From Apium graveolens (lineage: Eukaryota > Streptophyta > Magnoliopsida > Apiales > Apiaceae): a stretch of DNA of 64,000 nucleotides. Below are positions 10,921 through 22,717 of the stretch, in pieces. The position numbers were made by a program, and so were the translations under genes. The DNA lies in NCBI RefSeq assembly GCF_009905375.1, contig NC_133649.1, positions 232,661,792 to 232,725,791 on the forward strand. The letters are read 5' to 3'. Under the pieces are notes generated by a model. The model was not told the DNA's origin and did no database searches. It saw nothing but the letters and a program-made list of their open reading frames with translations. Position 1 is the first letter of the stretch; each line of letters begins with the position of its first letter.

Positions 10921-13110
10921 AGGATTCTATCCTCAGAATCACACTAAGGATCAGATAATGATACATTCAAGTATCTCACTTCCATTTCTCAGGTTGAGCT
11001 TAACAGCCTTTTGCTGACATTATATTTTGTTAGTTGCTCATATAACACAACTCAAGCCTCCATTTTATATATAATAGAGCTAAATTAGTCTTCATGAGTA
11101 TACACCTCTAAACACATATGAACCTGCTATACGTGTGGCGGTGAAGCCAACTCACTTACACTTATCCTCTCTATTTTACTGTTCCAAATGGACCAGCATA
11201 ATGCCTATTAATTCTCTTTTCTTTCTAATTCTAGTAATTCATGCTCATGAATGTTTGCAATAGTTACTGGTTGTTGAACCTCATTCCCACATGTTTCTCT
11301 AGTTCAATTAACCTAGTTTGTAATCACTTCCAATCGCATTCGAGGCTCTTTAATCGTTCCTTTAATCTTCTTGTTCATCTACAAATGATATACTGAAACC
11401 ATGGCATATTCGATTTCCAACGTTCTCGAAATTACTCCAGAATTAAGAATTAACGAGAAAATCTTGACTGGATATGATTGACGCACAAACTTATCACCAT
11501 ATCATATTTTTCTTGAATCACAATCGAGTATATTTACCGAGTGAAAATCTCTTACTATTTAGAAGAAAATACAGTAACCTGGAGGCATCACCAGCCTATT
11601 CTAACCCATATTATCATTTATTTTGGTTCTAGGAAGTTCTCATACGGAACTGACTGCAATGCTTTCCTTAACGTCTAGTCACATATAAAGTTTATTCTTT
11701 CTTTATGCCATACTATCAGAAAGTCTTCTTTGACATCTATGTCTCATATCATATTCTCGGAGTAGCTTGAATCCCTTGAGTTATCGTAGCCAAATTCCTA
11801 TCTTTTAGTGGTATATACTATTCTGGTTCGACATAATTGATCGTATTCTGAATACTCCTGTCAAATTCTCAAATCAAACAATATTGATCATTTATAATCA
11901 ATTTCTGGATCTGATGACGTACCACCATTTTTTAGGCAGCACCTAACCCACTTATTGGACAAACTGTTTATTAATAAAAGAGAATGATTAGGTTTGGATA
12001 ACCTATCAATAATGATGTAATTAACGTTTTCCTCACTTTCGGTTCTCAGGTGGCTTCACTACGACGTATCTTGGAGAAATGTATCCATCTAGTCTTGATG
12101 TCACACCTTAATTCTTGGGTAGGTATAACATTTATTTACATGTTTCCCCTCATTTTTTTCTTCATGTCTAGTCACTAGATATTTCCCTTTAGCCCTCGGT
12201 ACTTGATCGTACTCCTGGTTGCATTCCCTATCTCAATTTACAAATGTTTCCTAAATTTTTCACCTTACTTATGTCTTTCATATTACCCATATCTCACCTA
12301 TATCATAGCATCTTATAAAGTTTTTTTTCATCATCCTTTTGATTCCACTTTCTCTCCTATTTTCGTTCTTCATTCGCATAGCTCATTCACAACCGAACTC
12401 TTGATATTAATACTCATTTTGATGTTATATCAAATTAGATATTAATACAAACTTTGATGCTCACAACATCTCATACTGAAGTAAACATCAATCATCTACA
12501 TTAATACCACCTTTGATAATCAACAACAACCTAAGTATCAACATCAATCAGAAAATGAATTAAAAATGTATCTCACATTTTATCCAAAACATAAATACTT
12601 AATAAATCATTTATTGTATGATTATCAAAACAATTGAGAAACAAGACATCCTTTAATAAAACTTTACTGCAGATGATAAAATCTCTTTGATTGTCTAATA
12701 AAATCCATTATTAGTGTAGTTATTAATATCTTCTTTATTCCACCTCCCTTCTTCCTTTCCTTCCTTCCTTCTCTTTGCTCCATCTTAAGTCTTTAGTTCT
12801 TGAAAACATTTTTTTTACTTGTCCATACAAATAACTTTTTATTTCTCTTGTCCATTAAAAAAGGCATATTCATCCAAGTAAAGCTTCACACCCCTGCAGC
12901 ACTTTCTGACTTCTACTGATGTCCTTACCTTTTCCAAATTCCTCATTAGTTTGATTCCGGATTTGATAGTCACATCAAACTTTGACTTAATCTAATTGGA
13001 ATCGATTTCCATCTAACTGACCATTAATTGGTAAAATTAACCAATTAAATCACTTAATTGATCAATTACACCAAGTGATGACTAGCTAAATAAAATCAAA
13101 GACCAATTAT
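10921..13110 (-). pseudogene. Decayed 3' part of Gyp1 pol
   Basis: No long frame survives, but the element strand still aligns with the end of Gyp5 integrase. Near 11128-11160 it reads ELASPPHV, matching ELALPPHM of Gyp5. Near 11185 GCTGGTCCATTTGG matches the codons for the VGPFE motif of Gyp5. Near 11650-11690 there is a match to the QDHQRKY codons. The spacing to the polypurine tract agrees with a pol C-terminus. The plus-strand open frame at 12203-12445 is chance. The same degenerate stretch recurs in Gyp3 at 39159-41316, with long matching blocks (for example 11809 with 40160, and 12183 with 40425), so the two are relatives. Confidence 0.65.
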
Positions 13111-13507
13111 ATATAGTCGGATTGGCTGTAACAACCTTCTTCACCATCTCATATGGTATTTTTCCATGCTTGTTAATGAGTGTTGCATTCTGAGTAAAAC
13201 AAGCAGTCTGCACAGCTTCAGCCCAAAAGTAGGTTGGAAACTTTGCTTCATCAAGCATAGTTCGTGCAACTTCAATAAGAGTTCTATTCTTTCTTTCAAC
13301 AGCTCCATTTTGTTGTGGAGTTCCAAGAGCAGAAAATTCCTGCTTTATTCCATGGTCTTTGTAGAACTCTTCCATGATCAAATTCTTGAACTCAGTGCCA
13401 TTATCACTTCTTATGATCTTCACAGAATCTTTGACCAATTTATCCAGTTGCTTGACATGATCAATCAAAATAGATGCAGTTTCACTTTTTGTGTGCAAGA
13501 AATACAC
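13082..13507 (-). pseudogene. Cop2 integrase core, truncated
   Basis: The frame encodes the catalytic part of a copia integrase. It contains IRSDNGTEF with the second catalytic aspartate, GTPQQNGAVERKNRT with the catalytic glutamate, and ARTMLDEAKFPTYFWAEAV. Similarity ends after HGKIPYEMVKK. The remaining codons come from the flanking 33-bp repeat and Gyp1, so the stop at 13082 is not original. The first part of the core (13508-13660) is broken by stops. The enzyme would insert the element cDNA into chromosomes. Confidence 0.85.
13111..13143. repeat. Left copy of a 33-bp direct repeat flanking Cop2
   Basis: About 28 of 33 positions match 16628-16660 in the same orientation (core ATATAGTCGRATTGGCT). 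The copy lies exactly where integrase similarity of Cop2 stops. Confidence 0.7.
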
Positions 13508-13660
13508 CTATGTGTATCTGGTGAACTCATCCACTATGACCATAGCATATTTCTTCTTTGCAATAGACATGACATTCACTGGACCAAATAGATCAACATG
13601 TAGTAGGTGATAAGGCTCAAGAATTGAAGATTCAGTCTTGCTCTTGAATGAAGATTTTCT

Positions 13661-14223
13661 TTATTTTGCCTTTTGACAGGAATCACAAAGGCCATCAGGA
13701 GCAAATACTGATTTTGGTAAACCTCTCACAAGATCTTTCTTGACTAGTTCATTTATATTGTTGAAATTTAAATGAGAGAGTTTCTTGTGCCAATTCCAGC
13801 TTTCTTCAATTGATGCTCTACTTAACAGACAGATTGCAGAACCATCAGTACTTGTTGAAAGCTTGGCTTCATAAATATTACCATGCCTGTATCCTTTCAG
13901 AATAACTTTTCCTGTAGATTTTCTTACAACTTCACAGTGTTCTTCAAAGAAATCCACATGATAACCTCTGTCACAGATTTGACTAACACTCAGCAAATTG
14001 TGTTTAAGTCCTGAGACTAGAGCTACTTTATCAATGATGACATTCCCCAAATTGATATTCCATATCCCAAAGTATTTCCCATGTTGCCATCTCCATAAGA
14101 AACACTTGGGCCAGCTTTCTCCACAAAGTCTGATAGTAGGGCTTTATTTCCAGTCATATGTCCTGAACATCCACTGTCCAGAACTAGGATTTTTTTTTGT
14201 TGCCCTGCAATCACAAAGATCAC
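13661..14223 (-). pseudogene. Cop2 protease and integrase zinc-binding region
   Basis: Two overlapping frames together cover this part of pol. The upstream one has the aspartic protease motif LDSGCSGHMTG, with the catalytic Asp and Gly intact. The downstream one (13661-14050) has the GAG-pre-integrase domain: LLSVSQICDRGY, then WHKKLSHLNF and CDSCQKAK, the His and Cys pairs that bind zinc. A frameshift separates them near 14040. In the living element both are parts of one Gag-Pol polyprotein. Confidence 0.8.
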
Positions 14224-15300
14224 TAATGATTAGTTTTAAGGACCCATACTTGCTTGGATCCTTTGGCCTTATTAAGTTTGCTAACATTTGCAGCGGATTT
14301 AGCATCAGAATTTATGTTAACAGTTTTCTTATCAGCATTTACAGTATCAGACTTTGCATCAGAACTTACACTAGAAGGAATAATGCTAACTTTCTTTAAA
14401 GAAGGTTTTATTTGATAATAATCATAGTACAAACTATGATATTCCTTACAAGTATAAATGGAATGCCATAAACTACCACAATGAAAACAAGGATTTTGTG
14501 GCCTATATCTAACAGACTGACTCTTAACTCCTGACTTTGAAGGTAAGGAGTTTATGTTCTAATTTTTCCTGCAAAAAGAAGCCAGATGGTTAGAATTTCC
14601 ACAGTTATAACATTTCTTTCTTGGAGCATTAGGAACAGGCTTATAATCATTACTTCTATTCACACCTTCCTTTCCATTCCTATTTTTCCTAGGTGGCTTT
14701 ACCTTGTTTACATTCTTAACATCTTTCAGCTTATGCTTAAGCTGCTTCTTTATCATTAAGCATATGTTTACTTCAGTTGGCTTACCCTGTTTTGGTTTGT
14801 CAGAAGTTAATTTCTCTTTAACTTATGATTTACCTTTGGCTTTTGTTTAACAACTATAGGCTCAATCTTTACAGTTCCCTTATCATTCTTATCATCTCCA
14901 TAACCTAAGCCCTCTTTCCAGTTTCCACTACTAAGAATATCCTGAGTTGCTTTATCAGAGTTAGTCCAAGTCCTGATAATCTTTCTTTCCTTTTCTAACT
15001 TAGTTTTTAGAGATTCATTCATTTTAAGTACTTCATCCCTAACATAGAAAGCATCATCTCTATCTTTCTGAGTTTGATGGAACATGACTAACTCTTTTTC
15101 TAAATAATCATTCCTCTTTTTATAAGCAAGATTTTCAGAAGTTAATCTTTCACATGTTAAAGTTTGATCTCTATAACTAATGAACATGGTTTTAAGATAT
15201 CTTCTCAACTCATTAATATCATCAGTATGAAAGGCATAAGTAGTTTAAGGTACCTTTAACTTAGCAGCATCAGAACTGCTATCAGCATTTGCCATCAAGG
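14223..15300 (-). pseudogene. Cop2 gag C-terminal linker with second zinc knuckle
   Basis: Three broken frames (14807-15208, 14559-14756 and 14223-14432) make up the long linker between the first zinc knuckle and protease. The part at 14807-15208 is rich in charged residues and looks coiled coil. The part at 14559-14756 has an intact CCHC knuckle, CYNCGNSNHLASFC. The part at 14223-14432 carries repeated SDAKS peptides, encoded by copies of the TAAGTTCTGAT word that also fills the Cop4 LTR. Stops and shifts separate the pieces. Confidence 0.75.
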
Positions 15301-15343
15301 CATAGTTCACCTCACTTTCAGAATCTGAAGTGTCTGTCCAGCT

Positions 15344-15895
15344 TCACTTCTTTGTGATAAGAGCCTTGCCTTTGTCACTCCTCACTTTCTTACAATCAGA
15401 AGATATGTGGCATTTCTCACCACGGTTGTAGCATTTGACATTTGTGTATTCTCCTTTGTCAGACTTTCCTCCTTTCCCTTCAGATTTTCTGAAACTCTTC
15501 TTATCAGAACTTGCACCTTTCCTGGAAAATTTCTTTCCCATTCTGAATTTCCTGTATGCAATCCTTGTGATTCCTTTCACCATAAGAGCACAAAGCTTCA
15601 ACATCTCTTCATCAGGATCCATCTCAGGTAAGCTTTCAGTTTCTGAGTCATCATCAGTATCAGAACTTGATGATTCAGTATCAGACTTTATGATGAGAGC
15701 TTTTCCCTTGCCTTTCCTTGATGCAGCTGCTTTGGGGGACTCCTCCTCAGCCTTAAGAGCAACAGTCCTTGACTTTCTTACATTCCTCTTGCTTCTTTGT
15801 TCCATCTCAAGTTCATGAGTCTTGAGCATCCCATAAATTTCATCAAGAGTTGTTTCTTCAAGAGCATAGTTATCTCTTATAGTGGTGGCCTTCAA
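15344..15895 (-). pseudogene. Cop2 gag middle part with damaged zinc knuckle
   Basis: The 183-codon frame matches the Cop4 Gag segment that follows the UBN2 domain. It has LDEIYGMLKTHELEMEQRSKR, an acidic Ser-Asp-rich stretch, then a basic region and a CCHC finger. The finger reads CYNRGEKCHISSDC, so the second cysteine has become arginine; Cop4 has CYNCGERGHISPDC. RNA packaging through this knuckle would be lost. An in-frame stop separates it from the preceding Gag piece. Confidence 0.85.
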
Positions 15896-15898
15896 ATC

Positions 15899-16511
15899 CT
15901 AAAATTCAGGAAGAGCTAATAGGAATTTAAGATTTGAATCTTCAAGATCATATTCCTTGTCAACTAGTGACAAATCATTCAAAAGTTTGACAAATCTGTC
16001 ATACAAACCAGTTAATGACTCATCAGGCTTTGAGTCAAAGTGTTCATACTCTTCAGTAAGTATAGTCTTCCTGTTCTTCTTAATTGAATCAGTTCCCTGA
16101 CATCTTATCTCCAAGGCATCCCATATTTCCTTTGTAGTCTTGCAGTTAATTACCCTGTTTGACATTACATTATCAATGGCACTATGCAGCAAGTAGTCGT
16201 ACCTTAGCATCCTTAGCAATTGATGAGATATCTTCAGCAGTGTAATCACTCTTTGCCTTTGGTACAGACTTTGCTGGTTCACCTGCAACTACAACAGAAA
16301 GTTTGGTTGGCTTGTGTGGTCCTTCATTGATTCTGTCAAGGTATTCTGGATCAGTAGCTTCCAGAAACATAGACATCCGCACCTTCCATATAGGATATTC
16401 AGATGGTTTCAGTATAGGAACTCTAATAGTCTCATATCGACTGTGGATTTGAGTCTTTGGAGGTTCTTCAGTTTTGGTGGGCTTGGTTGAAGTTTGTTCT
16501 TCTTCAGACAT
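15899..16511 (-). pseudogene. Cop2 gag N-terminal UBN2-type domain
   Basis: The start at 16511 gives MSEEEQTSTKPTKTEEPP, paralleling MSEETQTPPKPNKTQ of Cop4. The shared core includes YPIWKVRMSMFLEATDP and LDRINEGPHKPTKLS. A frameshift at about 16190-16200 moves the frame, and the rest (15899-16190) continues with LHSAIDNVMSNRVINCKT and LYDRFVKLLNDLSL, ending at a stop at 15899. The first ATG lies about 55 bases after the primer site, as in Cop4. Confidence 0.85.
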
Positions 16512-16553
16512 GATTGTTTTTGGATCTTAAACTGTTTGTGTGTTAACAAATCT

Positions 16554-16565
16554 GCTCTGATACCA
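16554..16565 (-). other. Primer binding site of Cop2
   Basis: On the element strand it reads TGGTATCAGAGC, a perfect initiator-Met primer core, just downstream of the LTR end ACCTAACA. Confidence 0.85.
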
Positions 16566-16567
16566 CT

Positions 16568-16627
16568 TGTTAGGTCACACACACTGTAGAAGGGAGTTGA
16601 ATATAGTGTTTATCACAATCAAATTAA
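16568..16627 (-). repeat. Last 60 bp of the Cop2 5' LTR
   Basis: The plus strand starts TGTTAGGTCACAC and matches the inverted end of the Cop4 LTR (42858-42917) for about 60 bp. Similarity then stops at the 33-bp repeat. Confidence 0.8.
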
Positions 16628-16660
16628 ATATAGTCGAATTGGCTCTAACATCCTCTTTCA
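16628..16660. repeat. Right copy of the 33-bp direct repeat flanking Cop2
   Basis: It matches 13111-13143 at about 28 of 33 positions in the same orientation, and abuts the broken LTR end of Cop2. Confidence 0.7.
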
Positions 16661-19480
16661 AGAACCGAGATCACAATTATTTGGAGTATCAACAAGAAAA
16701 TCGATAACAGACGGAAGTATACTTTCTATCTTTAAAAGTAGGATTATTTTCTGAAAATTTAGGTAGCATCTCCTTTATATTACTGTCTACCAGTCGGACT
16801 CAAGCCGACACCAACAATCAATCAAACAACCAATAATCAATTCACAAGTATACCAATCAACTGCCAACTTCTAAACTTACCATTTCACCACCACATATAA
16901 TACTAACTAGTACCACTCATATTCTTATTATACCATACCTTTTCTCATTTCTTTTGATTGTAACAGAATATCACTAATGAATACAATTACAAATTATTCT
17001 AGAATTCTTCTAATTCCTATTTCAATTCAAACTCCCTAATTAACAATTTATCTATCCTTGATAGTATACACTTGTTCTTATTAGTTAACTTGTTCAACTC
17101 CTGATAACCAACACATGGTCTCAACCAACACTATCATACTCTTGTGAAAGGATTCCATTGGTTTTAAAGCATTACTTCTTAAAAATCCTTGCAGTCGAAT
17201 CACCATACCTTCATCTCAACTTATGTCTTTTCATACTGAACTTCTTTCATTGTCTCAGTTATGAGCATCAAATTTACCATAACTTATTTACTCAAGTGGG
17301 AAAACCCAACCATTTATTAAAGAACACCCTTGAAGTTTTTTCATAACTAGAATTTCTTCGATCTTGAATCTTCATGGCAATTATCTCCCACATGATTGAG
17401 GTATGTTTCATCTTCACAATGCGTTAATCGATTATCTGGTTATTATTAAAAATTTCTTTATTTTTTTCTGCTTTCCGATCAATCATTTACCTTATCTAAT
17501 ATACGCAGCTTTATTTTCTTATTCCTCTAGTTAATTTACCTCATATGGTTCACTAACTACTTCAATTCATGCCAAAATGGCAGACTTAAAACGTATCACA
17601 TATACAAATTTCTGCCTCTGATTTGATGTCCTTGTTACAACCACGTTATTGGCAAAATGGTTCTTCTCTGCACGTATATGTCCACCATTTATTGGCTTGC
17701 AATTATCCACTCATCACATAACTCCATCTGCTGCACGGGTTCATTTTACTTCCTTTTAAAACATTCAAAGAATAGACCTTACACAAGAAGGGAATTTATG
17801 TATATGATTCTGATTTGAAACTTTTTCTAAAGGATAAAGTATAAGAAAACAATCGGAAGGATCCATGAATCGAGAAATCATAATTGAAGAGGAAAGAATG
17901 AATGATGATTTGGATATGAGTGAGACAACCATATTTATACTCAAGATGGCCAGTCTTTCATACTATATGGCATACAACACATGATTAGGTGGCGTCCCAC
18001 CAGACTCCTTGTCATTTCGACAAAGCCTCCCACCATAACACTGTTTGTCTCAATCAGAAGGCAATATTTTGAAGGGGAATGATTTGAAAGGGATTTAACA
18101 ATTTTCTTATCACCTTATAGAGCTGATCATGCAAGAAGTTCATGATTTACTCGAGATTCATAAGAATATATAGGATTATAGGAAAGAATAATATCATTGG
18201 TCGCCATCCACATTTCATCTATTTACAGTTTCAACACTTGTCTGATCAATAGATGCCATTCTGAGTCATATATTAACTTTAGAAAGTTCTCAGAAATGCT
18301 TTCTTAAATCCTTAATTAGAATAATGTCCCATTTATTAGATCTTGTATCTTTAGCGTCGTGCTTCCATGTTCAATATTTTTATAATTCGACCTTGTTTGC
18401 ACTCTTACGAGATTTATAATCGTAACTTAAAATTTCGCTTACGCTACTAATCATCCAACCTATTGACTTTTTTGCTAATAATATTCTTTCTTTAGAAAAG
18501 TTTGAAAATTTGCTCAACCTCCTTTGATCATGCTCAGGCTTCTTCTCAATCAATGAACTCTTTAAACTCTAATCGTCTCAAGAATTAAATAGTGTCTCCA
18601 CACGCTCAGTCTGTTATTAACATTATCAACACAATTTGCATTCCTCTATTAAGAACAATATAAACTTCTTCGTAATAGTGGGTCTAGTTGACCCTCTGAA
18701 TTAACAATATTAATTCTAGAACAAGTATTCTTCTGAATAATCTGAATCTTATAACAAACAAGAAACTCAAGTAGTAGTTTGACAACCAAGTTTTAATACT
18801 TGTTCTGTTTAAAGGAGTTCTAGAAATATCTTTGTTAAGAAAATCTCTTTTGAAAACTAGTTTAAAAGTTTGAAAATCATACACCTAGTCGTCATTACTT
18901 TATGAGTTCGTTGTTTTCCTTCTCAACCACTACAAGGTTTCAAATTAGGGAAACAATCAGATAAGAGCTCATTCCTTTTCATATATCCTCTACCCCTTAT
19001 TGGGTTCATTTTGCCTTCATTGGTCGATAAAAACTTTAGTTACCATTGCATACTATCTCATTCGTAATTTCACTTTAAGGCTTCTATCCTGGTAATACAC
19101 CCAGCATCACTTTTATTATGGCTAAGTACACCAGGTCTATCAAATAGTCAACAAATCTATTTTATAAAACAAAGTCTGCTGATATCATATCGCATCGGCA
19201 CTATACATATTATGCTTGTCATAACACCATCATCTAATTCCAAGAAAACTCTAGATCTCCAATCTTCTCAAACTCCTTTAGAATCCATCTAGCTCATTCT
19301 ACAAGGTGATCATGGGTGGCATACTTACTAGTAGCCCCATATAACCTGGTAGCGGCTATCCTTCGGAATACCTAAATCCTCTTTCTAGGTTCTTACTCAC
19401 TTTTCTTAATACCTCGTGTACTCACCATATACTGTAACTCTCTTATCCATTCTAGTAGGTGTTGCTGCTCCATAGGACGG
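16661..19480 (-). pseudogene. Decayed gag-pol interior of Gyp1
   Basis: This 2.8-kb stretch has no convincing frame on either strand; the short frames at 17158-17346 and 18684-18884 look like chance. By position it lies between the 3' pol relic (10921-13110) and the leader ORF (19489), so it should hold what remains of gag, protease and reverse transcriptase. I could not align individual domains by eye. Confidence 0.45.
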
Positions 19481-19488
19481 GTCTTAAA

Positions 19489-19797
19489 CTATAGAACAAG
19501 GTGTAGGGTAAACTGAAAAGATGCACTCACAGATGAATGTCTGGTAGAACCAGAATCAACATGTGGGGATCCTCGAATAGGTAGTCTCACATCAGGGGAT
19601 GGAATAATAGCTTCAAAAGGTGCAACCGTCGCAACGGGAGGTAATATGGCTAACATCGGTGGAAGAACAGGGCATGAATCAGATGACGGTCCTCCAACTA
19701 AATGCTCCGAATGATTAGACGATCCCGGGATAAAAGAATCCGCGATTGCTGCTATCTGAAAATCACGTCGCTCGATAAGAATCTCGAATCTCATCAC
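19489..19797 (-). pseudogene. Leader ORF of Gyp1 (relic)
   Basis: The frame, read between the primer site and gag position, matches the first part of the Gyp5 leader ORF: DSFIPGSSNHSE against DSFIPVSADHSE, PSSDSCPVLPP against PSSDPRPVVPP, and VDSGSTRHS against VDSGFTNHS. It is proline-rich and then breaks; the helical C-terminal half seen in Gyp5 is lost. I know no function for it. Confidence 0.65.
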
Positions 19798-19930
19798 GAA
19801 TCATACCAAAACCTATTATACAGTCGCACTCAATCTCTCGACGGCCTATCTTTTCTATTTCTTAATCATAATCCCAACCCTCTATTCATTTCTGACAATC
19901 TAGGCTTGTTTCAGTGACTTATAACATGTA

Positions 19931-19944
19931 GCTCTGATACCAAA
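19931..19944 (-). other. Primer binding site of Gyp1
   Basis: On the element strand it reads TTTGGTATCAGAGC, the initiator-Met primer core, a few bases inside the LTR end. Confidence 0.8.
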
Positions 19945-21905
19945 CCTCTGACACCCTCCAAACCCGGGACACAAGTTTGGGGGTTCACAATACACACCCA
20001 ATATATATAAACCTGTGTATAAAATACTATATGCATTGACCCTTCTTTACACAACCACAGATCACAACAGGTTAAAGTATGAAAATAAGCCACAACCTTA
20101 ACTTTTATTACATCGTATCAAATCCCAGCTAGTTCAACTTACAATTGAAAATGATATTATTCTCACAATCTTGCATAACTCATCTACAATAAAAAGCACT
20201 TGCTAGCTCGATCCAACTTAACCTGGAATCCTAGCTCGCACTCTGGACTGGGAATCCTCGTTACCAACAATTTCCTTTTTAGGTGTTGAAAACATAAAAA
20301 GATTTGCAAGAGTGAGCTTACTAGCTCAACAAGTGATAATAGCAATAACTGAGGTTAAACAATGAACAATTGAAATGATTCAGAAGAATCAAGTTTCTGG
20401 ATAAACAATGATTAGAATTTGACATTTACTTACATTTTAAAAAAAACAAGGTTAGGCTGCTGATTAGTCACGCACTAACCCCGAGCAAGGCACACAGCTC
20501 TGCTCTCTATATTGGATCCAAGGCATGCATTGGCCTAATATGACCATGAATCTGGTCTGACCACGAATCTGGTCCATATTTATAAAACCATCCAATCTTA
20601 AAACGATTCAATATGATAATCATTGTGATTCAATTAAAACAGAATCATAATTAACATTGATAAAACATTTCTCTCAGAGCATAAAACATTTCATAGGTAT
20701 CACCAGGGTATATCAAGGAGTAAATATGAAGAACGGCTACAAGCCTGATGATGAATCAAGCATCTGATGAACAATGGTTCAATGATAATACAGGGCATAG
20801 ATCTTTGATGTCATAGGGTATTCTAGGGTATTTAAGTTTCTGTATGTTCAAGAATTTTTGTTGCAATACTTGGTTTATAGTGTGTATGTATTTGTAGAGT
20901 AGTATTGTGTTTGTATAGTTTAGTATCTGGAAAATCAACAGTTGGTGGTTTACAAGAAATAAAGCTTACAACATAAGTTCAATGATATAATCAGGGTTCA
21001 AGGTTGAATAGTTTAAAGCGCTTGCAATATAAAACATGACTTATTTTGAATATTGCAAACATGTTATGAGAAAGTTTGAAAATATTTGCAATGTATCTTG
21101 AAGAAGGTTTAGAAGTACTTGCCTTATCATAGATGATTTCCAACCTTACTTTTACTCATCTAACAGTTCTACTCATCAACCACTTTCCTTCTTTTTCTAT
21201 GCCTTGCTTCCATTCATCGATCACTTGCTTCTTTTTCTACGATTCTGTTCTATTTACTGATCACTAGATTTCATTCATATGTCTCGCTTACTCTTCTAGG
21301 CATCACAAGTATCTTATCAATACTCAATCTCATATCATTCTAATTGTCACATAGACATCATAAGCTTTCATCTACCATTCGTTTCACCCAAATACGACGT
21401 AAGGATTTAAAGTTATGAAAAAACATTAAAAAATGCACATAAAGTCATATTATGCATCAATCAGATCACATATAATACGTAGCATATGACATATTCAATT
21501 AAAGTTATTATTCAACAAAGATTCGGGGTTATAATGATTTTCCAGGTATTTAATACAAATTTTTGAACATTTTTCGGAATTAAAACGGGTCTCCGAATCA
21601 TTTTATAATTAAATAACATGTTTCGAACACCCGAATCTGGCTTTAAAATGATTTAATAATAATTATCGAGCTTTGAAAGTAATTTTTAAATAATATTTGA
21701 ATGCTCGAACTATTTTTCAGGATTTTTAAATCGAAATCAAATCTAATTATTAAATCAATTAAAATCAATTAATAATTAATTAAATTAATTAATCAATTAC
21801 TATTAGATTTTCAAGAACATAACGTTTAATTAGGGTTTACTCCGTATTTTACTGGATTTTACTGACTGGTTATGATTATACGAATAAAATGAAATAATTA
21901 AAGGG

Positions 21906-21916
21906 CTATATATTTA
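21906..21916 (-). promoter_or_regulatory. LTR promoter TATA box of Gyp1 5' LTR
   Basis: The element strand reads TAAATATATAG followed by CCCTTTAATTATTTCATT. The near-palindrome at 21960-21982 lies 44 bp upstream. Confidence 0.55.
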
Positions 21917-21959
21917 TGGAATATTGGTTCGTGTTAGGATCGTATTGGATCGATAAATT

Positions 21960-21982
21960 AGTTACTTAGCCACTAAGTAACA
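21960..21982. promoter_or_regulatory. Promoter-proximal palindrome, Gyp1 right copy
   Basis: The arms AGTTACTTAGC and ACTAAGTAACA around one base differ from the perfect Gyp3 palindrome at the first and last base of the right arm. Confidence 0.55.
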
Positions 21983-22717
21983 ACTAAAATGATCCGTTTT
22001 GATAACCGTATTGGATAATTATCCAAACCAGGGCTTCTTATAAAACACTTTATACGAAAATAACGTCATATTATCCAGTCTTTTGAGAATACGGGTTTTG
22101 TTGCTTTATCGAAATGATTACGTCGGGACGCGTACGGGTCAAACCGTAGTCCGAATTGAAAAAGTTAAAACACGGAAAATGTTCAGAATAACCAGATTAG
22201 GTTAGGAAGGAGTTTTCTGAAGAGTTTCTGGTTGTAAAAACATAAAAACGGTTGAGGTTCGACGATTCCCGGTTTTATAAAATAGTTTTGTAATTATTCA
22301 GAAAATAACTAATAAATTCATAAATCATATAACGATCCAAAAATTACCAGAAAGATATTATAATCATCCATATTTTATTCTGGACATAATAAAATTAACA
22401 TACTCACATTTTATCACATATATACATCTATTCACATTTATCAATCAAAAGATAAATCACTAGAAATCACATAATAATCATATAATAATTATTTATTGAT
22501 AAAATAATTACATGCGATATCCCGGATATTACATACGAAGCTTAAGATTTCGCAATATACAGAAATAGGATGCATAGATGGATAGATCATGGGATGCATT
22601 GGCTTCTTCTCTAGATAATCAAAGTACATAGATAAATAGTTTTGATACAGTCAGTTCTGGGAAAAAGATACAGCAACGTAGCAGGGATTAAATAGGGGAA
22701 AACTGGAAAATATCCCC

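Larger units (their letters stand above)
13139..16627 (-). mobile_element. Cop2: truncated Ty1/copia element
   Basis: On the minus strand this reads LTR remnant (16568-16627), primer site, gag, protease and integrase, and stops inside the integrase core. Gag and the LTR end match Cop4 closely, so Cop2 and Cop4 are one family. Both ends are abrupt: only the last 60 bp of the 5' LTR remain, and everything after the integrase core is missing. It lies within Gyp1 internal sequence between two copies of a 33-bp repeat. Loss of both ends argues against simple retrotransposition of what is left. Confidence 0.85.
7489..22533 (-). mobile_element. Gyp1: old Ty3/gypsy chromovirus-like element with embedded copia fragment
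   Basis: Two related LTRs in the same (minus) orientation (7489-10906 and 19949-22533) flank decayed internal sequence. A polypurine tract lies beside the left LTR, and a primer site and leader ORF beside the right one. The LTR starts agree at roughly nine bases in ten, so the insertion is old. The flanking five bases (TGCTT on the left, TACGA on the right) do not match. Either the flanks have decayed, or the two LTRs come from two related elements joined by recombination. No intact protein remains. Confidence 0.7.
19949..22533 (-). repeat. 5' LTR of Gyp1, internally deleted
   Basis: It runs from TGACACCCTCC to GATATTACA on the plus strand, 2585 bp. It follows the other Gyp1 LTR closely except that roughly 0.8-1 kb, equivalent to about 9180-10170, is missing near 21800. 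Promoter and palindrome are kept. The left end may extend two bases to 19947. Confidence 0.75.

Noticed and set aside
12203..12445. 80-codon hydrophobic plus-strand frame
   Set aside because: It lies on the opposite strand of decayed Gyp1 pol; the hydrophobic look comes from T-rich antisense sequence.
7484..22538. Target-site duplication for Gyp1
   Set aside because: The flanking five bases TGCTT and TACGA do not match, so no duplication can be claimed.
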